From the NCBI RefSeq assembly GCF_008124785.1, contig NZ_VNHU01000007.1, forward strand, positions 169,323 through 233,322: a stretch of 64,000 nt of DNA. The letters are read 5' to 3'. The DNA comes from Aquimarina intermedia (lineage in GTDB: Bacteria > Bacteroidota > Bacteroidia > Flavobacteriales > Flavobacteriaceae). Positions within the stretch are counted from its first letter, which is position 1; every line of letters begins with the position of its first letter. Shown here in pieces: positions 49,970 through 58,472 of the stretch. The notes beneath the pieces were generated by a model. That model was not told where the DNA came from, ran no database searches, and saw only the letters and a program-made list of their open reading frames with translations. Both the position numbers and the translations under genes were made by a program.

Positions 49970-50791
49970 ATGACTTTTATAAAAACCACAGAACAAGATT
50001 CAAAATATAATGCGCTTGAAAAAATGAGCGTACATGAGTTATTAACTTCGATTAATAAGGAAGATAGAACTGTACCTCTTGCTGTCGAAAAAGCCATTCC
50101 GCAAATCGAACAAGTAGTCACACAAGTAGTAGATAAGCTCAAAAACGGCGGTCGCCTATTTTACATGGGTGCAGGTACCAGTGGTAGACTTGGTGTGGTA
50201 GATGCCAGTGAATGTCCTCCGACTTTTGGAGTAGCGCACGATTTGGTGATTGGACTTATTGCAGGCGGAGACCCGGCAATTAGAAATGCAGTCGAATTTG
50301 CCGAGGATGATACAACGCAAGGTTGGAAAGATCTTCAGGAGTATGAAATTTCATCAAAGGATGTAGTTATCGGTATTGCTGCATCAGGGACGACGCCCTA
50401 TGTGATTGGAGCTTTACAAAAATGTAACCAAAATAATATTATTACTGGCTGTATAACGTGTAATGAAGCTAGTCCGTTAGCGACTACCGCACAATTTCCT
50501 ATCGTTGTAACTGTAGGACCGGAATTTGTAACCGGAAGTTCCCGTATGAAAGCAGGAACTGCACAAAAATTAGTTCTCAACATGATCTCTACAGCCGTCA
50601 TGATTCAATTAGGGCGTGTTAAGGGTAATAAAATGGTGGATATGCAATTAAGTAACGACAAACTTGTAGACCGTGGTATCCGAATGTTAATGACAGAACT
50701 AAACATAGCAAGAGAAGAAGCCACTAACCTACTCAATAAATACGGGAACGTTCGTAATGCCATAACATCTTATGAAACCACAAAAAACTAA
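49970..50791 (+). CDS. murQ: N-acetylmuramic acid 6-phosphate etherase MurQ
   Basis: A 273-residue SIS-domain enzyme that removes the lactyl ether from MurNAc-6-phosphate during peptidoglycan recycling. It has GAGTSGRLGVVDASECPPTFG, IAGGDPAIRNAVE, GIAASGTTPYVIGAL, and SSRMKAGTAQKLVLNM. Length is slightly under the usual 300 residues. Its 3' end overlaps DUF6095 by 20 bases in another frame. Confidence 0.95.
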   Translation: MTFIKTTEQDSKYNALEKMSVHELLTSINKEDRTVPLAVEKAIPQIEQVVTQVVDKLKNGGRLFYMGAGTSGRLGVVDASECPPTFGVAHDLVIGLIAGGDPAIRNAVEFAEDDTTQGWKDLQEYEISSKDVVIGIAASGTTPYVIGALQKCNQNNIITGCITCNEASPLATTAQFPIVVTVGPEFVTGSSRMKAGTAQKLVLNMISTAVMIQLGRVKGNKMVDMQLSNDKLVDRGIRMLMTELNIAREEATNLLNKYGNVRNAITSYETTKN

Positions 50792-51008
50792 TAAGGATCT
50801 TTTAGCTAAAGGAGTACAACGCATGGCCATTGCTCTTATTTTCATGTTTATTGGCCCGGTCATTATTCATTCAGCTTTTAAAAATCAGGATCATACGATG
50901 TATATTCCTATACTCTGTCTAGGCATCGCAGGAGCAATTTTTGCAATCACCATGGGGTTTATAGGAATTAAAATAATGATGGACGCCTTCTTTGGCAAAA
51001 GAAAATAA
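50772..51008 (+). CDS. DUF6095-like small membrane protein
   Basis: A 78-residue protein with a basic N-terminus (MKPQKTNKDLLAKGVQR), two TM helices (about 18-36 and 46-68) and a basic end (FFGKRK). It resembles the small Bacteroidota family DUF6095. It overlaps murQ by 20 bases, so translation is probably coupled; function unknown. Confidence 0.7.
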   Translation: MKPQKTNKDLLAKGVQRMAIALIFMFIGPVIIHSAFKNQDHTMYIPILCLGIAGAIFAITMGFIGIKIMMDAFFGKRK

Positions 51009-51010
51009 AT

Positions 51011-51520
51011 TTAGATTCCTGTCCGCTTTGTAACAGGCGTTGTTGGATTATATCCAAATCCAGAAATCTCGTAAGAAATTCCTAAACTGTGCATAATATA
51101 TCCAATAATAGCATAATGATGTAAGGCATGACTGTTTGCATGTGCTAAAATGCTTTCGAGCGTATAATTCACTGTAATTTTACCACACCCCATATCATCG
51201 GTAACATGTAGTAAATAATCTGTATTCGTATCAATATAAGATTTTAAGGTATGCTGCACAGATCGTATGCATTGCAGCGCAGCGATCGGATCTACAGCCA
51301 ATACTTCATCCCGTTGCCTCGAAGTTAAGTCTATCTCATTACTATCCAATCCTCGAATTATACAATCAAAAAAATCCAGCGTATGGCGTATATGACTTCC
51401 TATACTTGAATGATAAGGTCCGACACAAGTCTCATTGTAGTTATGTATATCAATAGTTTTTAACAAGCAAATTGCTTGATCCAAAGTGGTATTAATAGAA
51501 GATATAACCGTTTTTTTCAT
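51011..51520 (-). CDS. DinB-fold (DfsB/YfiT-like) protein
   Basis: A 169-residue four-helix protein with His residues arranged as in DinB/YfiT metal proteins: GSHIRHTLDFF and LAHANSHALHHYAIIGYIM. Family members include thiol-dependent transferases; the substrate here is unknown. It is convergent with DUF6095 (2 bases apart). It is unrelated to the polymerase dinB at 52.7 kb in spite of the name. Confidence 0.8.
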   Translation of the reverse strand: MKKTVISSINTTLDQAICLLKTIDIHNYNETCVGPYHSSIGSHIRHTLDFFDCIIRGLDSNEIDLTSRQRDEVLAVDPIAALQCIRSVQHTLKSYIDTNTDYLLHVTDDMGCGKITVNYTLESILAHANSHALHHYAIIGYIMHSLGISYEISGFGYNPTTPVTKRTGI

Positions 51521-51781
51521 ATAAAAATATGTCCTAAGATACAGTTTTAACTTACAAATACAACAAGGCCAACTATATTTTAAAAGCAGAAGTTTCTCTA
51601 AATCAACTAACTATTTATCAATTTACACCTTTATAATGTAAGTAGGACATAGATCACCACATTATATGGTTAAACCATAAAAATTAAGATAAAGTGCGTT
51701 TTTTATCGATAAAAGGTTAATATTTTTGGTGCGTGACTTAAAAATATTGTATACTTGTGGTTCATAAAAGCCCTATTACAA

Positions 51782-52591
51782 ATGAAAGAAATCGTTTCGA
51801 TCTTATTTTTATCTTGTTTTATCTTACAAGCAACTGCACAAGATTTACATGAAGACGCATTAACTGCAGCCAGTTATGCTTATGCACACGCAAAGAAAGC
51901 TCATGGTGCTAATAATGTTTTTCATACACAGGAATATGCTGATAAAGCTATAGAGTCTTTTAGAAAAGCAGAAGATTTAGCCGCACAATGTGAATGTATG
52001 GAAGCTAATGAGACTGCTTATCAAGCTACGACTGACTTAGAAAGCGCTCTGGAGCAAGACACGTATGAACGTAGTCGCTTTTATGTAAAACGTGCTAAAG
52101 AACTTGGGTCTACTTTATTAGAACAGTTAACAAAATGTCGTGTTGATAGCCAAAATGCTGTTGCACAAAATCCGGTAGAAGCTAAAGAAGCGGCTATTGC
52201 AGAGGCTAGTGAAGAGGTTGAACAAAAACAACAGGAGTTAGAAGAAAAAAGACGTCAACTTAACCTGGAACAACAAAGATTAGAACAGCAAATTGCTGAA
52301 CAAAATAAATTAAAAGCAGAATTCGAAGCAAAACGCGCTGCAGAGTTAAAGCAACAAACTGCAATAAAAGCTAAAGCTGAATTAGCCTTAAAAAAATTAG
52401 AGACTGCACTTCAAGAATTAAGTATTGTACTTAATGAAGATGCAACTTTTCAAGCACAGAAGGATTACCTACGTAGTCAAAGTGATCTTGAAAATGAAAC
52501 ACTGGACGATACTAAAAATTTCTATGTAGATCGTGCTAAAGAACTTACGCGTACCGCAATGAAGCAATTTGCCGGGAATGCCGAAAATTAA
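51782..52591 (+). CDS. Secreted coiled-coil protein with an internal repeat
   Basis: A 269-residue exported protein: signal peptide MKEIVSILFLSCFILQATAQ. A helical N-terminal part holds SRFYVKRAKELGSTLLEQL, a Gln/Glu-rich coiled coil follows at about 145-220, and a C-terminal part has NFYVDRAKELTRTAMKQF. The two FYVxRAKEL segments show an internal duplication. No family name was recognised. The start at 51782 is preferred to 51755. TATTTTTG at 51721-51728 could be its promoter; a terminator follows. Confidence 0.65.
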   Translation: MKEIVSILFLSCFILQATAQDLHEDALTAASYAYAHAKKAHGANNVFHTQEYADKAIESFRKAEDLAAQCECMEANETAYQATTDLESALEQDTYERSRFYVKRAKELGSTLLEQLTKCRVDSQNAVAQNPVEAKEAAIAEASEEVEQKQQELEEKRRQLNLEQQRLEQQIAEQNKLKAEFEAKRAAELKQQTAIKAKAELALKKLETALQELSIVLNEDATFQAQKDYLRSQSDLENETLDDTKNFYVDRAKELTRTAMKQFAGNAEN

Positions 52592-52635
52592 TATCGCTTA
52601 ATTTTATTTTGTAGCCCCAAAATAAAATTTTTTCC

Positions 52636-52668
52636 AAACGGTATCTTTTACGAGATACCGTTTTTTTT
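52636..52668 (+). terminator. Terminator of the coiled-coil protein gene
   Basis: AAACGGTATCT (52636-52646) pairs with AGATACCGTTT (52653-52663), followed by T8. Confidence 0.88.
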
Positions 52669-52698
52669 GTGCATAACTTTTTGCATGAAAACTCTTCT

Positions 52699-52738
52699 TT
52701 ATTGGAATTATTCCATAATTTTGGAATAACTCCAATAA
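52699..52738 (+). promoter_or_regulatory. Dyad operator around the probable dinB promoter
   Basis: The 17-base arms at 52699-52715 and 52722-52738 are inverted copies with 16 of 17 positions matching. They hold two GGA-N5-TCC boxes starting 19 bases apart. A -7 box TAATTTTG (52716-52723) lies in the 6-base centre. This is the layout of a repressor site that blocks the dinB promoter, probably damage-controlled; the binding protein is not encoded nearby. Confidence 0.6.
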
Positions 52739-52746
52739 TATAGATT

Positions 52747-53958
52747 TTGAGAACAATCCTACATCTTGATTTAGATACATTTTATGTATCTGTTGAACGA
52801 CTTATGAACAGCTCCTTACAGCATAAACCCCTATTAGTAGGCGGTGTAAGTGACCGAGGAGTTGTAGCTGCATGCAGTTACGAGACCCGAACTTTTGGTG
52901 TTCATTCTGGTATGCCAATGAAAATTGCAAAAGAATTATGTCCCGAAGCCGTAATTATCAAAGGAAATGCCGGAACCTATAGCAAGTACTCTGACCTCGT
53001 TACCGAGATTATCAAAGAACAAGTTCCTGTCTTAGAAAAATCAAGTATTGACGAGTTCTACGCCGATCTATCCGGTATGGATAAGTTTTTTGGTTGCTTT
53101 GACTACTCCAAAGAGCTTCGGCACAAAGTAATAAAGGAAACAGGTCTCCCCATATCATTTGGTCTCTCTACTAATAAAGTAGTTTCAAAAGTAGCAACCA
53201 ATGAAGCAAAACCCAACAACCAGTTAATGATAGATTTTGGTACAGAAAAACCTTTTCTAGCCCCATTATCCATAAAAAAAATACCTATGGTTGGTGATAA
53301 AACATATCAAACACTTCGTGGTTTGGGAGTAAAATACGTAAGAACCATTCAAGAGATGCCCGTCGATGTTATGAAACGTGTTTTGGGAGCTAATGGTTAC
53401 ACCATTTGGAAACGGGCCAATGGTATAGATGACACTCCGGTCATAGCGTTTTCTGAGCGTAAATCCATCTCAACAGAACGTACTTTTGATAAAGACACTA
53501 TTGATGTATACAAGTTGAGAACGCTGTTGATAGCCATGACTGAAAATTTAGCATATCAATTACGCCGTGGTAATAAACTTACTGCTTCTATAACCGTCAA
53601 AGTTCGCTATTCTGACTTTAACACTTATTCAAAACAACTTAAAATTCCCTATACCAGCGCAGATCATCTACTAATCCCCAAAATTCTGGAACTGTTTGAA
53701 AAGCTATATCAAAAAAGAATGTTGGTTCGTCTGATTGGTATCCGGTTTAGCCATCTGGTCAACGGTAATTATCAAATCAATTTGTTTGAGGATAATGAAA
53801 AACAACTCAATCTCTATAAAGCCCTGGATCACATTCGAGGGCAATACGGGGATCGTAGTGTGATACGTGCGGTGGCCATGGGATCAAAAACTATTGGTCG
53901 TATGCAAAACCCCTTTAACGGACAACCTCCTGTTGTGCTGGCTCATAGAAAACATTAA
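52747..53958 (+). CDS. dinB: Y-family translesion DNA polymerase (DinB/Pol IV type)
   Basis: A 403-residue polymerase. Catalytic acids Asp8 (HLDLDTFYVSVE) and Asp102-Glu103 (SSIDEFYADL) are intact, with YETRTFGVHSGMPM between. A little-finger domain follows, and a clamp-binding motif QINLF lies at 343-347. Translation starts at TTG 52747, which begins the conserved MRTILHLDLD. It is 91 bases upstream of a short DnaE-type polymerase, giving a cassette like imuB-dnaE2, used for error-prone bypass after DNA damage. A dyad operator lies just upstream. Confidence 0.94.
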   Translation: MRTILHLDLDTFYVSVERLMNSSLQHKPLLVGGVSDRGVVAACSYETRTFGVHSGMPMKIAKELCPEAVIIKGNAGTYSKYSDLVTEIIKEQVPVLEKSSIDEFYADLSGMDKFFGCFDYSKELRHKVIKETGLPISFGLSTNKVVSKVATNEAKPNNQLMIDFGTEKPFLAPLSIKKIPMVGDKTYQTLRGLGVKYVRTIQEMPVDVMKRVLGANGYTIWKRANGIDDTPVIAFSERKSISTERTFDKDTIDVYKLRTLLIAMTENLAYQLRRGNKLTASITVKVRYSDFNTYSKQLKIPYTSADHLLIPKILELFEKLYQKRMLVRLIGIRFSHLVNGNYQINLFEDNEKQLNLYKALDHIRGQYGDRSVIRAVAMGSKTIGRMQNPFNGQPPVVLAHRKH

Positions 53959-53964
53959 TTATTT

Positions 53965-54030
53965 GGGCGTGACCCTAATGGGTCGGGCTATACGCGCTAC
54001 ACGATAGCTCGCTTCTATCCCTCACGCACC
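53965..54030. repeat. Structured palindromic element between dinB and dnaE
   Basis: A GC-rich 66-base element in AT-rich surroundings. The outer arms GCGTGA (53967-53972) and TCACGC (54022-54027) can pair; GACCC-taat-GGGTC (53971-53984) and GCTAT/ATAGC (53987-53991, 54004-54008) give inner hairpins. It looks like the REP-like intergenic palindromes scattered in flavobacterial genomes (from memory). Only one copy was noticed in this window. Confidence 0.5.
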
Positions 54031-54049
54031 GCCAACAAATCACTAATAC

Positions 54050-57010
54050 ATGTATCTCAATTGTCACTCCTACTTCAGTTTGCGATTCGGAACTTTTTCA
54101 GAAATCGCTTTATTAGAATTAGCCATAGAAAATAAAGTAGATCGCTTAGCATTAACTGACATCAATAATACTTCTGGCTGTCTCAATTTTGTACGCAAAG
54201 CCAAAGAAAAAGGAATTCAACCTGTAGTAGGAGTTGATTTTAGAAATAACCACCAACCTCTCTATGTAGGTATTGCTAAAAACAATGAAGGCTTTAAAGA
54301 ACTCAATGATTTTTTATCCCATCATCTTCATCATAAACTTGATTTTCCACAACAGGCACCAATATTCAAAAATGCATATATTATATACCCTTTTGAGCAA
54401 GTTCGAAAACTTGACAAGCAAGATTTTGAGACTCAAGAGTACATAGGCATCGCTATCAAAGATCTGAATAAGCTTAAATTTTCAAGTATAAAAGCATATA
54501 CTGATAAACTTGTGGTGCTTCAACCGGTAACCTTCAGGTCCAAAAAAGATTTTAATGCGCATCGCCTGTTGCGGGCTATTGACAACAACATCTTACTCAG
54601 CAGACTTCCGGTAACACAACAAGCTTGCTTTTCAGAAAAAATGTTTCGAATCGACGTATTAAAAGAACACTATGATGAATTTAAACATATCCTCAAAAAC
54701 ACGCAAACCCTCCTTGCCTCCTGCAGTATCGATTTTGATTTCTCAAAAAACAAACCCTCTCTTAATCAAGTAAGCTATACCGGTGATCTACAAAAGGACC
54801 AATTATTACTAAAAGAACTTTGTCAAAAAGGTCTCTCCTACCGCTATCCCGATCCAGATCAACAAGTACTTGACAGAATAGAGAAAGAACTGACTATGAT
54901 CATTCAGATGAAATTTGTCTCGTATTTTCTGATCAATTGGAGAATTATCACATATGCAAGACAAAAAGGATATTACTATGTAGGTCGCGGTAGTGGTGCT
55001 AACAGCATTGTAGCCTATATTTTACGTATCACCGATGTAGATCCCATAGAACTGGATTTATATTTTGAACGTTTTATAAATACGCATCGTACGAGTCCGC
55101 CGGATTTTGATATTGATTTTTCCTGGAAAGATCGAGAGGATATTACTCAATTCATTTTTGACACCTTCGATAATGTAGCACTCATGGGAACGTATATCAC
55201 CTTTCAATACAAAGGAGTTGTAAGAGAATTAGGAAAAGTATTTGGTTTACCAAAATTTGAAATCGACAAACTAAGTAGCGGAGCATATCATGCAAGCTCA
55301 TTAGATTCTATGAGCAAATTGGTATTGTTGTACGGCAAACTAATAGAAGGAATGCCTAATTATATAAGTATTCATTCCAGCGGAATTTTAATTAGTGAAG
55401 CGCCACTACATTATTATTCTGCAACCAATTTACCTCCCAAAGGTTTTCCTACTGTACAATACGATATGCTGATCGCAGAAGATCTGGGACTGTACAAATT
55501 TGATATTCTGGGACAACGAGGTTTGGCAAAAATAAAAGATGCCATTGAAATTATAAAATATAACCGGCCTGACCATCCTCCCATTGACATACATAAAATT
55601 GACGGTTTTAAAAAAGATCCTAATGTCAACGCATTGATTCGTGAAGCAAGGTGCATGGGATGTTTTTATGTAGAATCACCTGCAATGCGAATGCTCTTAA
55701 GTAAATTAAAAACTGACAATTATATAGGTCTGGTTGCAGCAAGTTCAATTATACGGCCGGGCGTTGCCAAAAGTGGTATGATGCGAGAATATATCTTGCG
55801 TGAACACGATCCGTCACGTAAAAATCAATCCCATCCTATTATGCTTGATTTGATGAAGAGTACGCATGGTATTATGGTGTATCAAGAAGATGTCATAAAA
55901 GTAGCCCATGTTTTTGCCAAATTGACCTTGGATGAGGCTGATATTCTACGACGCGGAATGAGTGGAAAATTTAGATCCCGTAAGGAATTTAAAGAGGTCC
56001 GGGAAAAATTCTTTGCAAACTGTGTCGCCGAAGGGTATGAATCCTCTTTAATTACTGAAATTTGGGAGCAAGTGGCCAGTTTTGCAGGCTATGCGTTTCC
56101 AAAAGGACACTCTGCCTCTTATGCAGTAGAAAGTTATCAAAGCCTGTTTTTAAAAGCATATTTTCCACTGGAGTATTTGGTTGCCACACTAAATAATGGT
56201 GGAGGCTTTTATCGTCCCGAAATATATCTGCATGAAGCAAAAATGTCAGGAGCCATAATACTCCCTCCCTGTATTAACAACAGCTCTTACGATCATATAC
56301 TACATGATAAAACAATATTTTTAGGATTTATGCTCCTCAGGGATTTAGATACCAAAACAACTACTTATATTCTTGAAGATCGTATACAAAATGGTGCCTT
56401 CAAATCATTGGAAAACTTTATAGATCGGATTCCTATTGGATTAGAGCAACTTTCAATTTTGATAAAGATAGATGCCTTCCGTTTTACAAATAAAAACGTT
56501 CACGAGTTATTATGGGAAGCTCATTTTAAATTAAATGGTACTCCGCCTAAACAATCATTACCACCGGTACTTTTTGAAGAAGAAAGAGCTAATTATACCC
56601 TTCCAAAATTCAGTAGATCTCACTTGGAGGTAGCATTTCAACAAATTGAATCTTTTGGCTTTCCACTTTGTGGGTACTATCCCTTACTTCGTAATGCACC
56701 AAAAAATAAGAACGGAGCAAAGCACCTACCTCACTACCTAAATAAGACCATAGATATCTATGGCTATCTTATTACTGTAAAAAACACAAAGACACATACC
56801 GGAAAACATATGCTGTTTGGTACTTTTTTAGATCAACACGGAGTGGTGTTTGATACCGTAGTTTTTCCTCCTGTGGCGGCAAAGTATTCTATCAAATATA
56901 AAGGTGTATACCGGATGTTGGGAAAAGTAGTTAGTGAATTTGATTTTTTAAGTATTGAAATACATAAAATAAGTAAACAAGATTACATTCAAGATCCACG
57001 CTATGTCTAA
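54050..57010 (+). CDS. Short DnaE-type DNA polymerase III alpha subunit (DnaE2/ImuC-like)
   Basis: A 986-residue C-family polymerase, shorter than the usual replicative 1,100-1,450. The PHP domain (1-200) begins LNCHSYFSL and continues ALTDINNTSG, so metal ligands of canonical HxH...TDH PHP sites are missing. The palm Asp cluster PPDFDIDF is at 350-357. The fingers contain YQEDVIKVAH and ADILRRGMSGK; AFPKGHSASYA and a C-terminal OB-like segment (about 905-986) follow. Pairing with dinB marks it as the translesion partner, not the main replicase. Confidence 0.9.
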   Translation: MYLNCHSYFSLRFGTFSEIALLELAIENKVDRLALTDINNTSGCLNFVRKAKEKGIQPVVGVDFRNNHQPLYVGIAKNNEGFKELNDFLSHHLHHKLDFPQQAPIFKNAYIIYPFEQVRKLDKQDFETQEYIGIAIKDLNKLKFSSIKAYTDKLVVLQPVTFRSKKDFNAHRLLRAIDNNILLSRLPVTQQACFSEKMFRIDVLKEHYDEFKHILKNTQTLLASCSIDFDFSKNKPSLNQVSYTGDLQKDQLLLKELCQKGLSYRYPDPDQQVLDRIEKELTMIIQMKFVSYFLINWRIITYARQKGYYYVGRGSGANSIVAYILRITDVDPIELDLYFERFINTHRTSPPDFDIDFSWKDREDITQFIFDTFDNVALMGTYITFQYKGVVRELGKVFGLPKFEIDKLSSGAYHASSLDSMSKLVLLYGKLIEGMPNYISIHSSGILISEAPLHYYSATNLPPKGFPTVQYDMLIAEDLGLYKFDILGQRGLAKIKDAIEIIKYNRPDHPPIDIHKIDGFKKDPNVNALIREARCMGCFYVESPAMRMLLSKLKTDNYIGLVAASSIIRPGVAKSGMMREYILREHDPSRKNQSHPIMLDLMKSTHGIMVYQEDVIKVAHVFAKLTLDEADILRRGMSGKFRSRKEFKEVREKFFANCVAEGYESSLITEIWEQVASFAGYAFPKGHSASYAVESYQSLFLKAYFPLEYLVATLNNGGGFYRPEIYLHEAKMSGAIILPPCINNSSYDHILHDKTIFLGFMLLRDLDTKTTTYILEDRIQNGAFKSLENFIDRIPIGLEQLSILIKIDAFRFTNKNVHELLWEAHFKLNGTPPKQSLPPVLFEEERANYTLPKFSRSHLEVAFQQIESFGFPLCGYYPLLRNAPKNKNGAKHLPHYLNKTIDIYGYLITVKNTKTHTGKHMLFGTFLDQHGVVFDTVVFPPVAAKYSIKYKGVYRMLGKVVSEFDFLSIEIHKISKQDYIQDPRYV

Positions 57011-57069
57011 TCTTACTTTTTATCCTTGCCGGATATAGAATGAATATCACTGTGCTAAATTTCGGGTAG

Positions 57070-57140
57070 AAAAAAATCCTTCATCGGTATGGTGAAGTAT
57101 TTCAAGAAAAGCGGTGCCCCACTCTTTCACAATAGTAGTA
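57070..57140 (-). pseudogene. Decayed 5S rRNA 3' end plus terminator
   Basis: These 71 bases match 63885-63955 (the true 5S 3' end and terminator) at 60 positions without a gap, in the same orientation. The homology stops abruptly at 57140, so the 5' part of the 5S gene is missing. The terminator stem has lost pairing in part. It is a relic, not a functional rRNA gene. Confidence 0.75.
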
Positions 57141-57141
57141 A

Positions 57142-57255
57142 TTATAAAAACCAGCGCTTCTCGCTTTCCCGACTAAATTGATTAACCAATTTGCTACTGT
57201 CAAATTCCTTTAAAATCTTTATAATTCGTTGTATTGAAGATTTGCTATTTCTCAT
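57142..57255 (-). pseudogene. IS3-family OrfA transposase N-terminal fragment
   Basis: The - strand from 57255 reads 37 codons before a stop, starting MRNSK and continuing RIIKILKEFDSSK and then SRE. This is the usual opening of IS3-group OrfA helix-turn-helix proteins (MRxSKxxxxQIIxILKE...xxxCRE). After about residue 30 the similarity ends near the 5S relic. No OrfB or terminal repeats were found. Identified by motif only. Confidence 0.55.
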
Positions 57256-57425
57256 CTGTTTAAATTTGAGATTTTTATTCTACTACTAAAGAGTTTAATT
57301 CTAAAGAAAGATTTCATAGTTTAGAGCATTGAAACTATTTTTTTTAAGCTAAAAAAATAAACTAATACATTTCAATTTCGAAAAGCTGTATAAATATCTA
57401 ATATTCAAAATCACAATTTGAACAA

Positions 57426-58472
57426 ATGAGACTAAGTATACTTATTCCAATGTACAATGCTGAAAAATTTATCATTAGGTGCTTAGAAAGTTTAGTTACC
57501 CAAAATATTCCAAAGAGAGATTATGAAATATTAGTAATGGACGATGGTTCTACTGACAATAGCAACAAAATTGTAGCTGATTACATTAAAGAACATTCTA
57601 ATATATTTTTATATTCTCATGACAATGTAGGTGCATACTCTACTAGAAATAAACTTTTAAAATTAGCTAAAGGAACGTATATATATAATGTTGATGCAGA
57701 TGATTATATCGCTCACAATACTCTTAACCATTTAGTGAAGTTTGCTATAAGCAATAAACTTGATTTATTGGGGTTTGGCGCTACAGTAACCAATGTTCAT
57801 GATCAATACGAAACAGAAGCTTTTGCGACTACCCCAAAACCTTTAATTATAACTGGACCAACATACCTTGAACAAAATAAACATCTTAGAATTGAAATAT
57901 GGTGGTATTTGGTAAGGAAAGAATTTCTGGACACTAATGAAATTACGTTTAATAATAATGAATACAATGCGGATGTTATTTTTACAATTCAATCATTTTT
58001 GAAGGCTGAAAGAGTAACATATTTTCCAATCTCCATATACAGGTATTATCAATCTCAAAATTCCATTATGCGCAGCACAGATATTGATCATCATAGAAAA
58101 CGAATAGAATACTCGTTTTCTATGATACTCGATTTCAGTAATTTAATAAATTATATAAAGAAAAGCTCAATAAATAATAAAGACATAATAGTTGATAATC
58201 TTTGTTTTAGAAGAGACGTTTTCCTCTTCTTTTTAATTATAAGAATGATTAGAAACAGTTTTCCTTCAGGAATAATTCAAAAAAAAATAAATGCTTTAAA
58301 AAAGATAGCGATCTACCCGATACGAACGGATATCGGAAAAGAAAATAATTCACTAAAATACCGATTACTAAATTTCATCATTAATACACCTGTTCTACTC
58401 CTTTCAGTAAATTGTATTAATAGTTATTTAAAGAAGTTGAAACTATTTTTCATGAAAAGTAACACCACGTAA
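57426..58472 (+). CDS. Family 2 glycosyltransferase (first of tandem pair)
   Basis: A 348-residue GT-A glycosyltransferase: LSILIPMYNAEKFI, the nucleotide-sugar site VMDDGSTDNS, and the DxD-type VDADDYI at about residue 95. The C-terminal part has basic and hydrophobic helices (RNSFPSGIIQKKINALKK). It is clearly related to the next gene and directly abuts it. It probably adds a sugar to a surface polysaccharide or glycan; donor unknown. Strongly AT-rich compared with icd, consistent with transfer. Confidence 0.88.
   Translation: MRLSILIPMYNAEKFIIRCLESLVTQNIPKRDYEILVMDDGSTDNSNKIVADYIKEHSNIFLYSHDNVGAYSTRNKLLKLAKGTYIYNVDADDYIAHNTLNHLVKFAISNKLDLLGFGATVTNVHDQYETEAFATTPKPLIITGPTYLEQNKHLRIEIWWYLVRKEFLDTNEITFNNNEYNADVIFTIQSFLKAERVTYFPISIYRYYQSQNSIMRSTDIDHHRKRIEYSFSMILDFSNLINYIKKSSINNKDIIVDNLCFRRDVFLFFLIIRMIRNSFPSGIIQKKINALKKIAIYPIRTDIGKENNSLKYRLLNFIINTPVLLLSVNCINSYLKKLKLFFMKSNTT

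Larger units (their letters stand above)
57011..57425. other. Gap holding rRNA and transposase relics
   Basis: This 415-base stretch between dnaE and the glycosyltransferases has a decayed 5S rRNA 3' end with terminator (57070-57140) and an IS3 OrfA-like fragment (57142-57255), both on the - strand. The rest (57256-57425) is AT-rich and probably holds the promoter of the glycosyltransferase pair. Confidence 0.6.

Noticed and set aside
51011..51520. Functional link of the DinB-fold protein with the dinB polymerase cassette
   Set aside because: The names are coincidental: the former is a metal-binding helical protein on the opposite strand, with a separate gene between.
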